NCBI GenBank assembly: GCA_951640165.1
Contig: OX621240.1
Coordinates: 11,172,713-11,236,712 of the forward strand
Reading direction: 5' to 3'
Length of the DNA stretch: 64,000 bases
From: Pseudoips prasinana
Taxonomy: Eukaryota; Arthropoda; Insecta; Lepidoptera; Nolidae
Shown here piece by piece: positions 20,624 to 30,604 of this stretch (positions within the stretch are counted from its first letter, which is position 1; every line of letters begins with the position of its first letter). The notes below the pieces were generated by a model. The model made no database searches, was not told where the DNA came from, and saw nothing but the letters and a program-made list of their open reading frames with translations. Made by a program: the position numbers and the translations under genes.

Positions 20624-22027
20624 ATGCAGACCCGAAGCATGGCTGCAACTCAAGTAGCTGAACATAAGTTGAAATCAGCTCTCAAGGACTTACAGACATA
20701 CCAAGATCAGTGTCATAAACTTGAACAGGAGCGTGAGGAGAATGAGATAGAGATAAAAAGGGTCATTGATAGTAACACATCACTGAAAAGAGAACTTGTG
20801 AAACTCAACCACCAACTGGAGTCTACTATTGAAGAGCGAGACAGACTGCATGCGGAGACAGAGTCTTTTGATAAGTGTAGAGTGTTATATGAAGAAGCAC
20901 TGTTCAAAATTAGAGATCTTGAATTAGAATTAATTAATTGTAATGAGAAGTTGTCAAATTATGTAAAAAACACAACTTGTCCAGTAGCCTCCATTAATCA
21001 GAGCTTGTATGACGAGTTGGCCAGTTGTAGTCCGGTGGGTCTCCCTATTAATACAACGGTGACCATTAATTTGACTAGCGATGACTGTGTAGACTGCCAG
21101 CCAAGCATTAATTCCTTATGTAGTGACAAGCTAAAACAATACATACTTGAACTAAGTAAAGAACGTAGGGCATTATTAAACAAATTAGAAAATTATAAAA
21201 TTAAATTAGAGGATAGCAAACTAATTTATGAAAAAGACACTCAGTCGTTGCTTTCTGAGATAAAAACTCTTGAGAAGTCCCTAGCAATCTCATATCACAG
21301 TTTCCAGTCATACAAAAATGAAATGCAATTGCTAGCTGGAAAGTGTAATCCTGAAAGCAATAGGACATTGGAACCAATAAACACCAGTAGTGCAGTAGTG
21401 GAGTCATACACACAGCTGGGATCAGAGTCACCAGTATCTCCACAAAATGACATTACTAAACATAGCTCCATACTGTATTCCGATGAAATGGGTAAGGGCC
21501 TTGGTACCTTGCTTTGTAATAAGCTGAGTTGTTCCTTTGTCAACTATTGTATGCCAGGATTACATTATAAAGATATAATACATAAATTAATTCAGAATAA
21601 ACACAGTGCCAAATCATGTATAACTCTAATGGTAGGAAATTGTAAAAACTTAAAGAATCAAGACATTACAGATAGTTTCACTGAGATGTTAGAATTAGAC
21701 TGTAATAAGATAATATTGTGTGCCTTCCCCTATGTGTCCAATGTGCCTGATAGTACAAATAATTATATCCACAAGCTAAATATGCACCTACAGTTTTTGG
21801 TTAGCCATTATAGTGATAAATTTATATTTTTGGACACAAATAGTTTTATAGATTCTTGTAGGGTAACCATGAGTACAGTTACTGTTTCAAGAAAATTTTT
21901 GAACATACTTGCAAGTTTAGTAGCGGCACATATTAACTCAGTCATAAGTAGTATGATAAAGTCACTTTTTATACCATCTTTTAGTAATGTTATTAAAATC
22001 AATTTAGTTAGTAGTTTAAACATGTAA
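20624..22027 (+). CDS. LINE ORF1 protein (coiled coil plus SGNH-esterase-like region)
   Basis: 467 residues from the ATG at 20624. An upstream in-frame extension to 20558 has no ATG. Residues ~10-110 are rich in heptad-like E/L/K (for example LKDLQTYQDQCHKLEQEREE), predicting a coiled coil for multimerisation. A second Leu/Lys-rich helix lies at ~180-240. The C-terminal ~170 residues have an alternating hydrophobic layout with ILYSDEMGKGLGTLL, ITLMVGNCKNL and IILCAFPYVSNVPD, resembling the esterase (SGNH) domain of CR1-type ORF1. The catalytic blocks are degenerate: GDS appears as YSD and GxND as GNCKN. No CCHC knuckle is seen. It ends 2 nt before the ORF2 ATG, so ORF2 is probably translated by reinitiation. 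Confidence 0.75.
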   Translation: MQTRSMAATQVAEHKLKSALKDLQTYQDQCHKLEQEREENEIEIKRVIDSNTSLKRELVKLNHQLESTIEERDRLHAETESFDKCRVLYEEALFKIRDLELELINCNEKLSNYVKNTTCPVASINQSLYDELASCSPVGLPINTTVTINLTSDDCVDCQPSINSLCSDKLKQYILELSKERRALLNKLENYKIKLEDSKLIYEKDTQSLLSEIKTLEKSLAISYHSFQSYKNEMQLLAGKCNPESNRTLEPINTSSAVVESYTQLGSESPVSPQNDITKHSSILYSDEMGKGLGTLLCNKLSCSFVNYCMPGLHYKDIIHKLIQNKHSAKSCITLMVGNCKNLKNQDITDSFTEMLELDCNKIILCAFPYVSNVPDSTNNYIHKLNMHLQFLVSHYSDKFIFLDTNSFIDSCRVTMSTVTVSRKFLNILASLVAAHINSVISSMIKSLFIPSFSNVIKINLVSSLNM

Positions 22028-22029
22028 GC

Positions 22030-24924
22030 ATGACAATAGAGAAGTGTGATAACTTTCTAATTCTATCACATCAAAATATAAACCGCTTCTCTGGCAAAAT
22101 TCTAGACATAGAACTTTTTAATAAAAAATATGAAATAGATATCCTTTGTTTTACAGAAACATGGCTGAAGGCACACAAGATGGCTTTTAGTGTCTGTGGC
22201 TATAGGGTCGCCAGCTTTTATAATAGGGTTTCGGCAGAGGGTGGTGGAGTACTGATACTACTTCGAGACCAAATTAAATTTAAAGAACGTAAAGATATAT
22301 GCCAACTATCTATTGAGCGTGTGTGTGAGGTGGCATGTGTAGAGACGCAGTTTTACTGTATAATATGTGTGTATAGACCACCAGCATCCGATTTAAAGCT
22401 TTTTACAGCAACAATAGAAGACATTCTTAGGAAAAAAAAAGTAAAAAAAAAAACCTTGTATGTGGTGATTTTAATATGAACATTTTAGCAGATTCACCTG
22501 AAATAAACATATTTCTATCTGTATTTCGGTCCTTTAACCTTAAATGCTTGTTCTCTGAGGCCACGAGAGTCACACCCACATCTGCTACTTGCATTGATAA
22601 CATAATTACCAACTTTGATGTCTGAGAAGTGTTTGGTGGCTGGTGTTCGCTCTGACCATAAATGCCAAATAGTAAAGATAAAAAATGAGATAAATATAAA
22701 TAAACAAAAAATTAGTTTTAGACCTTTAACAAAATCTAATTTGGGAAAGTTCAGTAACAACCTGGAGAATAGTTTGTGCCATCTATTGCCAAACAAAAGT
22801 AAGCCTAACGATATGTACACTACATTATTCCACTGTATTTGCAAAGAATTTAATAAAGCTTGTAAAATAAAAAACATAACGGTTGACAGTAATAAGATAA
22901 AATTTAGTTCTTGGGCAACTCAAGGCATTAGACTGAGTAGAGATTTTTTATATGAGTTGTATGACAGAAGGTCCTATAACCCTGATGTCAATTTCATTAA
23001 TTATGTTAGAAATTATTCAAAAATTTTTAAAAAGGTTTGCATTCAAGCTAAATCTTTATATATAAGAGATAAAATTAAAAAATCTGATAATAAAATAAAA
23101 TCAGCTTGGCAAATAATTAATACTGAAACTGGTAAAAGTAGATCAAGAGATCAAACATTAGTATTGAATATTGGTGATGAACTGGTTTCAGACAAGCTTA
23201 CCATTGCCAATTTTTTAGCTGCTTTTTTTGCAAATATACCCGTGGATATTACTAAGTGTCTCGCATCATCACCAGATGTGGCTGAACTCTTTTTAAATCA
23301 AAGCGTAAAACAAACTGTACCTAACTTTAGTTTTGAATCCGTAACAAGTGATGATATTATAAAAGCTTTTAAGAGTATTAAAAGGAAAGGCACAGAAGAT
23401 TTGTGGGGACTGTCTGTTAAAGCAATTGAATCAATCATACTAAACATTGCTACAATCCTTGCAGCCATCTTCAATGGCTGTATAAGTGATGGTGTCTTTC
23501 CCGATTTAATGAAAATAAGTAAGATAATACCCATTTTCAAGGCAGGTTGTTCAAAAAATGCCACGAATTATAGGCCTATCTCAATACTGCCAGCTTTAAG
23601 TAAAATATTTGAAAAGCTGATGCTCAGCCAAATGTTGTCGCACTTTAACGTGAATGAGATATTGCATAACAAGCAGTTCGGGTTTACAAGGGGCCGCTCT
23701 ACTCAGGATGCAGGTTGCACATTAATTAGGTCAATATTGGAGGCTTGGGAGGGATCACAGGATGCGCTGGGAGTTTTCTGTGATCTCTCTAAGGCTTTCG
23801 ATTGCGTTGATCATCGTACGCTCGTTGTTAAACTGAAGTACTATGGAATATCTGGCACATCTCTTGATCTTGTGATGTCCTATTTATCGGGGCGACAACA
23901 GATGGTTTCGATAGGCGGTGTCACTTCGGCACGTCATCCTGTGAAAATGGGGGTGCCCCAGGGGTCTATATTGGGCCCATTTTTATTTCTAGTTTATATA
24001 AATGATCTCCCTTATCTGGTAGAGAAAGTATCAGAGATAGTTTTGTTCGCTGATGATACGTCGCTCATATTTAAAGTAAATAGAAAGGATAAAGATCTTA
24101 TTGAGCATAATAAAACACTCAGCTTTATATCAGAATGGTTTTCGGCAAATAATCTCTTGTTAAATGCGGGGAAAACTAAATGCATCAGGTTCTCATTGCC
24201 GAATGTGACTCAAATTGTACCAACAGTTGCACTTAATGCGAAAATATTAGATTTAGTCCCATCGACCGTATTTTTAGGATTGACACTTGATTCAAAATTG
24301 CAATGGGGTCCTCAGATTGAAAAGTTAGCAGGTAAATTAAGTTCGGCTTCCTATGCTGTCTGGAAAATAAGGCAATTGTCAGATGAACAAACTGCTAGAT
24401 TAGTGTATTTCGCGTACTTTCATAGCATTATGTCGTATGGCATTCTGCTGTGGGGTTCGGCGGCTGACATAGGTACTATTTTTGTATTGCAGAAAAGAGC
24501 AGTCAGAGCCATTTATGGTTTAGGCAGTCGCGATTCTTTGCGAAATTTGTTTAAAGAAATAAATATACTTACTGTGCCATCGGAATATATATATCAGAAT
24601 ATAATGTTTGTTAGAAAAAATATTCATAATTATAAAAAGAAAAGTGAACTGCATAATATAAATACTAGGAATAAAAACAAACTAGCCATGCCAGGCTTTA
24701 GAGTAAGCAAAACTAATAAATCATTTTTAGGAAATTGTATTAGGTTTTATAACAAGCTTCCTACTCAAATTACTGATCTGCCTGACACAAGTTTTAAAAC
24801 ACATATTAAACGTATACTTATGGCTAGGGGTTATTACACCACTAAAGAGTACATCGATGACAAAGACGTCTGGCTCTCACTTCCTACCTGCACATTGCTC
24901 GCTGGAGATCTTGTAGCCATATAG
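22030..24924 (+). pseudogene. LINE ORF2 (endonuclease and reverse transcriptase) with two frameshifts
   Basis: The ORF starts at ATG 22030. An APE-type endonuclease part runs to ~22440 with SHQNIN, CFTETWL, GGGVLILLR and YRPPAS. At the run A9-GT-A11 (22432-22453) the frame shifts; CGDFNMN and CIDNIITN are read in the next frame until ~22622. The original frame then resumes at 22615 with the catalytic SDH. RT follows: NYRPISILPALSK, DLSKAFDCVDH, GVPQGSILGPFLF, FADD (residues 478-481 of the 769-residue segment from 22615). The C-terminus ends with an IKRILMARGYYT-type helix common in CR1-like ORF2. The two shifts compensate, and apart from them the frame is fully open. Confidence 0.85.
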
Positions 24925-25618
24925 ACATGACTGATCTGTTGTGTTACGTGAACTATCTGTAAATGATTGCTATCATATACTTAATTTAAAATTATTGACT
25001 CTGTCTCAAAATGAATAATGTTATTGTTTAGAAGTTTTTCTTTTGTATACCTAAATATAATCTAAAATAATAAGCATTCAGACAACCGATCGAGCATATA
25101 TTGTGTTTGCCTACTAAATAATTACTCTAATTGGACCAAATCCCGTGTTCATGCCCGCTTGAGTATGTTTCGCCGGACCGTCTCAACTGGGTCGTGTTGA
25201 AACCGGTAGTAGATGAACCCACTGAGTTTGTTTCGCTGGGTCTTCTCAGTTGGGGCGCATTGGATCCGGTGGTAGCATTAAAGCGCGACCGTCGTTATTA
25301 ACACAAGGTCCGTCATAATAATAATACCTTTAATATAGACAGAACCATTGACAATATGTAGTAAAAATATTAGACTTAAACTAGATAATTAAACATAATC
25401 TCTTGACAATAACTTGATACGAGCTAGCTAAATATCATTTCTGTAATAAAATAAATTTTATAAATGTTTTCATACAAGATGTACCTAAATATCTATGTTA
25501 CTAGAAATAATATCTAATGTATACAACTATATTACTACAAACATGTTCTGACTATTTACAAGCGCTTTTTTAAAGTCTACGTGAATAAAAACCTTTTTTA
25601 TTTTATTTTATTTTTTAT
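24925..25618 (+). other. LINE 3' UTR
   Basis: Contains an imperfect ~61-bp duplication (GTTTCGCCGGACCGTCTCA at ~25168 and GTTTCGCTGGGTCTTCTCAG at ~25229) and ends TCTACGTGAATAAAA plus (ATTTT)n. GACAACCGATCG at 25081 is the reverse complement of CGATCGGTTGTC at the 5' end (19836). Most of it recurs at 32776-33158. Confidence 0.75.
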
Positions 25619-26165
25619 TCAAGGCAACTGACTTGGACGACACAATTCGTCTCGGATATAACAAGCGATCATCCATGACAAGTCAGCCCTCTCAAGGCAA
25701 CTGACTCGGACGACAATTCGTCTCGGATATAACAAGCGATCATCCATGACAAGTCAGCCCTCTCAATGCAACTGACTCGGACGACACAATTCGTCTCGGA
25801 TATAACAAGCGATCATCCATGACAAGTCAGCCCTCTCGAGGCAACTGACTCGGACGACACAATTCGTCTCGGATATAACAAGCGATCATCCATGACAAGT
25901 CAGCCCTCTCGAGGCAACTGACTCGGACGACACAATTCGTCTCGGATATAACAAGCGATCATCCAGGACAAGTCTACCCTCTCGAGGGACTCGACTTGGA
26001 CGACAAATTTCGTCAGATGACGCTAAATAAATCAATGTAACAAGTCAACCAGAAATGAATCGGACGACGCATTTCGTCTATCGTCTATGACGAGTGAGGT
26101 GTGCCCTCTAACTACTCACCTGGAATGGTCAGGACAACGCTTCTTCGCCCAGGATCAACCATTGT
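25619..26165 (+). repeat. 73-bp minisatellite, right part
   Basis: About five regular units from 25625 to ~25987. One is 3 bp shorter (GGACGACAATTCG). More diverged units continue to ~26165, including GGACGACGCATTTCGTC. It continues the left array on the other side of the LINE, with TCAAG at both junctions. Confidence 0.9.
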
Positions 26166-26228
26166 AACAATTTATCATAATAATATGAAGGTTACAATAA
26201 TGTAACGATAGTTTGTAGTATTGTCCTG

Positions 26229-26492
26229 TTAAATGTGCACTTCAACTTCATGAAGGGCCTCCCATGTATCAGGTTCTGAGTATACGCTCGGGGTATCTGA
26301 GTTTGCAGTGACAGTGTTTAAGTAAGCCGATCCAGTGTCTGAGCATACGGCCAAGGTGTCGTGATGGTCTAATAACTCGTTAGAGTCGTTAGAGCACGAA
26401 GTATTTTCTACATGATCAGACGCCGTCTCGGCCTCTACTTCATTTAAAACGTTAGACGCGATTTTTTTTTTATATGGGCAGCGACAACACAT
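26229..26492 (-). pseudogene. Possible Pol C-terminal remnant of the LTR element
   Basis: Minus ORF of 87 residues, acidic and Ser/Thr-rich (SNELLDHHDTLAV, SVYSEPDTWEALHEVEVHI). It lies just before the minisatellite and 3' LTR in element orientation. A low-complexity acidic tail ending at a stop in this position fits the end of a Ty3-type Pol. No catalytic domain remains. Low certainty. Confidence 0.3.
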
Positions 26493-26640
26493 AAATGTTA
26501 AATTTTTACGGAATTTATAATTTTAGCAAGTATATCTGCCTTGTAATCAAAAGGTTGCGGTACAAATATTTATATTCATGACATGTCAATTAGTCTTGGT
26601 CTGTCTATTTTTTGAGAATTATATAAAAATTATAAATTTT

Positions 26641-26728
26641 GTTGCTGGATGCGGATAGCGCAAGACCAGCAATTGTAGAAATCTTTTGTGCAGCTGTGTG
26701 CGTCTTTCGGCTGATATGATGATCATGA
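26641..26728 (+). mobile_element. RTE LINE tail inside the LTR element
   Basis: GTTGCTGGATGCGGATAGCG through GTGTGCGTCTTTCGGCTGAT ending ATGATGATCATGA matches the terminal part of RTE-type ORF2 (see 5641-6200). It is followed by a T-rich junction with the next nested tail. Confidence 0.6.
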
Positions 26729-26733
26729 TTTTT

Positions 26734-26910
26734 TTTTATGTTAGCGATCGACAATCGAGCAAGTGGGTCACCTGATGGTAAGTGATCACCGCCGCCCATG
26801 GACACTCGCAACACCAGAGGAGTCGCGGGTGCGTTGCCGGCCTTTAAGAGTCAGCAAACAAGTGTTGCTGACCCTTCCCCCGACCCCGATGAGCTCTGAC
26901 GACCTTGATC
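26734..26910 (-). mobile_element. LINE 3' tail nested in the LTR element
   Basis: The reverse complement of the tail family at 9545 and 17430: GTCACCTGATGGTAAGTGAT and CACCGCCGCCCATGGACACT, then CGTTGCCGGCCTTTAAGAGT. Confidence 0.7.
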
Positions 26911-27985
26911 TGCGATGATTCTTTTTGGCGATCCAAAAAGGTAAACTACTTTTTGGAGTGCACGCGTTGCATTTAACAGACGTGGTATGTGTGAGTAAAA
27001 CGTATTTCGTAAAACCGTCAGTTATAATTCTACTTCCGGTCGCTCTTCCCGCTAAGCATTCTCGAAAAGTCAATATGAACTACGGACTCAACGGCCGGGA
27101 TGATCAAACATTTTATTCCAAACAAATAATCTTAGCTGTAGTCGCAAACATTTAACAAAGTATAAACGATCAGTCAAATCACACCTTCACTCACATTCCC
27201 ACACAAATTTCCACTAAGTGAAAAACACTTAAATAATTTTCGTGAGCTATAATTCGGTATGTAATACTCTACATCTCAACACACAAGCCTCCATCGTCAT
27301 CGCGTGGGCTACCTCCATCCGGTACGCATTCAGCGATCGCTGACACCTCGGCCGCCAAACGCACTGGGACGGGAAATGAAGCCCGATGTTCCACCTAAGC
27401 CTACGAATACCATGGAGGTACCAGCGGTCTGAGCGACCTTCATACCACATAATGACACATTAACACGAACGTCCATCCCCTTTGTCATTACTTGTAAGTC
27501 TAAGTCGTAAGGGTTCACGTCGGGGTTCTCTACGTCAGGCAAATCAAAGATTTCAATGTGTACTGTTCGTTCAAGCCTGAAGCCATGACAAAAATTAAGA
27601 AATATCGCGCACCATGTAATCGATCAATCTGGTCAGATATGAGGGGTAGCGGAAACCTATCGGACACTATATTATCATCAAGCATACGGTAGAGAATAGT
27701 GACAAACTAGCTCGAATAAAATTTGCCTCATGCAATTAGTTTACTTTTTATCACACCACACTAAACAAGCGCAGTTTGGACTTAATCTATTAAGACATCG
27801 GAACGTCGTCATAGGGGTATTATTAGCAAAGTAGTTGGTACTCCGGTGGCAAACGGACTATCAAATAATTGCAAGAGCACTACGAACTACATAATTATTG
27901 AGAGAAACCACATCAATATTGAATTCAGTCGCGTCACAAAGGTTTACTATTTTAGACAGATAAAATGTCAGTTTATTACAGGTCG
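26911..27985. other. Internal DNA of the LTR element, function unknown
   Basis: Short minus ORFs at 27247-27450 and 27330-27542 (the latter with DVENPDVNPYDLDLQVMTK) have protein-like composition, but I recognise no domain. They may be decayed Gag-Pol or captured DNA. Confidence 0.35.
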
Positions 27986-27989
27986 TATT

Positions 27990-28300
27990 TGCCCGCCTCG
28001 TTGGTCCAGCGGTAGCCGTTAATGAGGAGCTGGGTTCGAACACAGTTGGGCCAAAAAAACGATTTTGGGACTTATCCGCAAAAAGAAACCTCCCAGCATC
28101 AGCCCGAAGTCCGGGAGCTGGTAGCATTACACCCCCATGCCTCGGAGAGCACGCAAATCCGTAAGTCCCGAGCCCGACCCCTCATCGGTCGCGCCGAAAG
28201 TCGACCCATCGGATCACGAGAGTCATGGAACAAAAAGCGCCCCCATTCCCGCGCGGATACCCGTGCATCATAATACGTCCTACTAAACTGGCCAATCTCC
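27990..28300 (+). mobile_element. tRNA-derived SINE (family D) in the LTR element
   Basis: GCCCGCCTCGTTGGTCCAGC plus GGTAGCCG forms the A-box region and GAGCTGGGTTCGAACACAG the B box. A GC-rich body follows (TCGGTCGCGCCGAAAGTCGA, TCCACTAAGAGTGGCCGCCG). The head-to-tail order and high GC fit a complete SINE inserted in the internal region. Confidence 0.65.
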
Positions 28301-28576
28301 ACTAAGAGTGGCCGCCGTGGCCGGCACGTGTGGCCGATTTTTTAAGTCTCGCGTTAAATCATGATATCATAACGTAAACGACGATTGGGTTGTCCATGAA
28401 AAACAACGAAATATTATAATCGATCTCCATCTGTGTTGAAATTTGTAAGCTACAAGAATAGTTAACAACATTATAAAACAGTTTTGCTCGAAATTTATAA
28501 GCCGTCTGTAGCTTGTGAGCAATCAGCTCATGAGTCATAAGTGAGCAGTCAGCTCTAGAAACGTATAAACATGGAA

Positions 28577-28847
28577 CTACTCACCAAAATGTCCTCTCTG
28601 GTGTGTTAACGACGTAGACGTTAACGGGCATCTCTTGTGATCACGTTGTTCATTGCCACGGTTGCACTTCGAAGCTAAATGGCCACAGCGTAAACAGCAG
28701 CGATGTCTGGTTTCTGGTCGCAGAAGACCAGGTCGCTGCCGGCGTTTTTGACCTTCTCTTTTTCGGACGACACTCACATGCACCATGTCCTAGCTTGCCG
28801 CACTGAAAACACTTTAAAAGCACTTTAAAAAAACAATTTAAAAACAC
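28577..28847 (-). pseudogene. Retroelement Gag remnant with zinc knuckle
   Basis: Overlapping minus frames encode CFQCGKLGHGACEC, a CX2CX4HX4C knuckle, followed by basic residues (RPKKRRSK). In the next frame there is CLRCGHLASKC, a degraded second knuckle. This is the nucleocapsid end of a Gag of mag/Ty3 type. The split between frames shows it is broken. It lies downstream of the 5' LTR in element orientation, as expected. Confidence 0.65.
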
Positions 28848-29394
28848 TATAAAACCACATTAAGAACGATACAGTTTCGGATCGTTTTGCGTCTACACAA
28901 TTATATTCAGCTACTTGAGGCGCATTCCTTTTCATAAAAGTAGACGGTTTCAATTTTCGCTGCAGCTTCTTTCTCGTAATAATCTCCGTATTGAAGGTGG
29001 TTGTGGAATTTTGACGAATGTGACAGTGCAGTGGACAGCAATGTAGTCTTCGCTCATATTTGTCCATTTTGAGGTTTATGTATGGTCACGCACAGATATT
29101 CGTTTTCCTTGCGTTTGCTATTTTGCAGGTTAATGAGGTCAGTCGCGGGTGTTTCAACACTATCATTCCGTGGAGTAAATAACTCGAATCTGCAACCACC
29201 GCATCTCAAGGAACGATATTTGTGATAGCCACTGCGACGCCGTGCTTTTCAGCGCACCATAGCTATTATAAATGAGTTGCTTTATATTGTGGGCGCTCAC
29301 TTGATTTTAAATCGCTTCCATCAGACTCAACATCCGGCTATTTTCTAGCTCAAACATTTTTCGAAAAATATCTTCACCATGTGGCTTATCTTCG
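28848..29394 (-). pseudogene. Decayed Gag N-terminal region
   Basis: Between primer site and knuckles the minus strand has fragments such as MFELENSRMLSLMEAI and IRQNSTTTFNTEIITRKKL, interrupted by stops. Position and composition fit the start of a mag-type Gag. No intact ORF remains. Confidence 0.4.
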
Positions 29395-29414
29395 GTTCTT
29401 GATCCCACTTCTGA
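29395..29414 (-). promoter_or_regulatory. Possible primer-binding site (tRNA-Leu-like)
   Basis: Read on the minus strand directly after the 5' LTR: TCAGAAGTGGGATCAAG. TCAGAAGTGGGA matches what I remember of the complement of a tRNA-Leu acceptor/T-arm, without the leading TGG. It supports minus orientation but is not decisive. Confidence 0.35.
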
Positions 29415-29767
29415 TGTGGAGGCAGGACGGCTTGAAGGCTCTTCACCACAACTCATCCTCTTATAATTTCATGGGTAGGTGAGGGCGGAACAGAAATAAA
29501 TTACTTCAAATCACAATCAACGTAATTCACAAGAATCACGATTTAATTAGATGTTTAGTGATTACTACAATGTAAAATCAATCAAATGAAATCTTAAAAT
29601 ATCGTGATGGCGAAGATTCTCAGCGATTCGTCACAAGCGTGGTGCGCGGGCGCCGTCTCGTTCAAAAGTGACTTCAAGATGGCCGCCCACACCACCATCG
29701 ACAATGACGCTTCGCTAGGTTGACATTGACAGTCCTGTCAACCTGACGTTTGACGTAAACGCCGTCA
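29415..29767 (-). repeat. LTR, right copy (5' LTR of the minus-strand element)
   Basis: 353 bp with the same ends as the left copy and no mismatch found. It is followed by AATA, matching the bases before the left LTR. Confidence 0.9.
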
Positions 29768-29817
29768 AATATATAACAATAAAAATATAAACATACTCTA
29801 AAATTACAAGTCAAAAT

Positions 29818-29942
29818 CAACACGTTTTATGGTAAATTGAAAGATAATTTATATTTTATTTTATACAAACTTCCGTAATAATTAACCAAATAATATATAT
29901 AACCAAATAATAATAAATAATTAATCAAATCCGCATTTTTTT
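29818..29942 (-). repeat. Right arm of the inverted repeat flanking the LTR element
   Basis: GGTAAATTGAAAGATAATTT, TATTTTATTTTATACAAACT and TCCGTAATAATTAACC are the complement of 18660-18735. AATCAAATCCGCA also matches TGCGGATTTGA on the left, with a ~40-bp insertion here. Confidence 0.7.
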
Positions 29943-29949
29943 TAAATCA

Positions 29950-30600
29950 CTGAGCCATAAATTAGAAAATTTGCAATATCTAATTGAAATTATACTATGT
30001 TTTTTATCAAGCAACACAATATGCAACCTTAGTAAAGGAATGAAAATATGTCTTAACAGGGTTGCCAATATACGATCAATGCCTGGATTTTAACAAGCTG
30101 CAAGTTCCACCATGAAGGGGATATTTTTAACAGAAAAATACCATTATCACTTTAAAACCCAGGTTCTTCGATGAACACAATACTGTAGCATAAAGGTTAG
30201 TTAATCTACAACTTCAGTGTGCCAGTGTGCCATGACGGTTTGACACTCTTGTCGATCTGTTTTTTGACATTTTGCTCGATGTATATTTTATTTACATTGA
30301 AAGTTTGTTTCGCAAATCACAATAATGTTAAAGGTGTATTATTTACTAAGGAACATTCTAGAATTGGTATATTACTACCATAATTCTGCTACAATGCAAC
30401 CGAAAGACCATTGCCTGTCCATTGTAAATTTAGTAGACTACGAACATTTGGTATAATAGTGATGACATTGTAGTTTTAGGTTGTTTATTGACTAATCAAA
30501 TGCATTAGCCAACATGTTAAGAAATTAACCCTATTCTTGTCTACTGACTAAACGTATAAACAATGTAAGTACAAATAAGACTTATTGTTTGTAATATATT
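29950..30600. other. AT-rich DNA, no gene seen
   Basis: No repeat or ORF of note between the inverted-repeat arm and the next foldback element. Confidence 0.5.
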
Positions 30601-30604
30601 ATGG

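Larger units (their letters stand above)
19831..25618 (+). mobile_element. Near full-length CR1/Jockey-like LINE, nested in the minisatellite
   Basis: Junctions are defined by the interrupted 73-bp array, with TCAAG at 19826-19830 and 25619-25623 (5-bp target duplication). Parts: ~790-bp 5' UTR, ORF1, ORF2 (two frameshifts), ~690-bp 3' UTR and an (ATTTT)n tail. A 5'-truncated copy of the same 3' UTR lies at 32776-33158, confirming the 3' end. The RT core FADDT and short ORF1-ORF2 spacing fit CR1/Jockey-type LINEs; exact family not determined. It must be younger than the LTR element it sits in. Confidence 0.85.
18876..29767 (-). mobile_element. Composite LTR retroelement, mag/Ty3-like derivative, with nested insertions
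   Basis: Two 353-bp LTRs, both TG...CA, are identical by eye. They are flanked by AATA on each side (18872-18875 and 29768-29771), fitting a 4-bp target duplication. Orientation is minus, judged from zinc-knuckle Gag remnants at 28577-28847 and from TCAGAAGTGGGA directly inside the right LTR, which resembles a tRNA-Leu-type primer site. Without the nested 5.8-kb LINE the interior is only ~4.4 kb and lacks RT, protease and integrase, so it is non-autonomous. Contents by plus coordinate: 73-bp minisatellite, LINE, minisatellite, possible Pol C-terminal remnant, LINE/RTE tails, SINE, Gag remnant. The family name mag is inference. Confidence 0.8.

Noticed and set aside
19600..26000. CRISPR-like or centromeric satellite
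   Set aside because: The whole 73-bp unit repeats without unique spacers. The array is short and confined to one retroelement, so minisatellite fits better.
28022..28302. Arg/Pro-rich overlapping ORFs on both strands
   Set aside because: They come from the GC-rich body of a tRNA-derived SINE.
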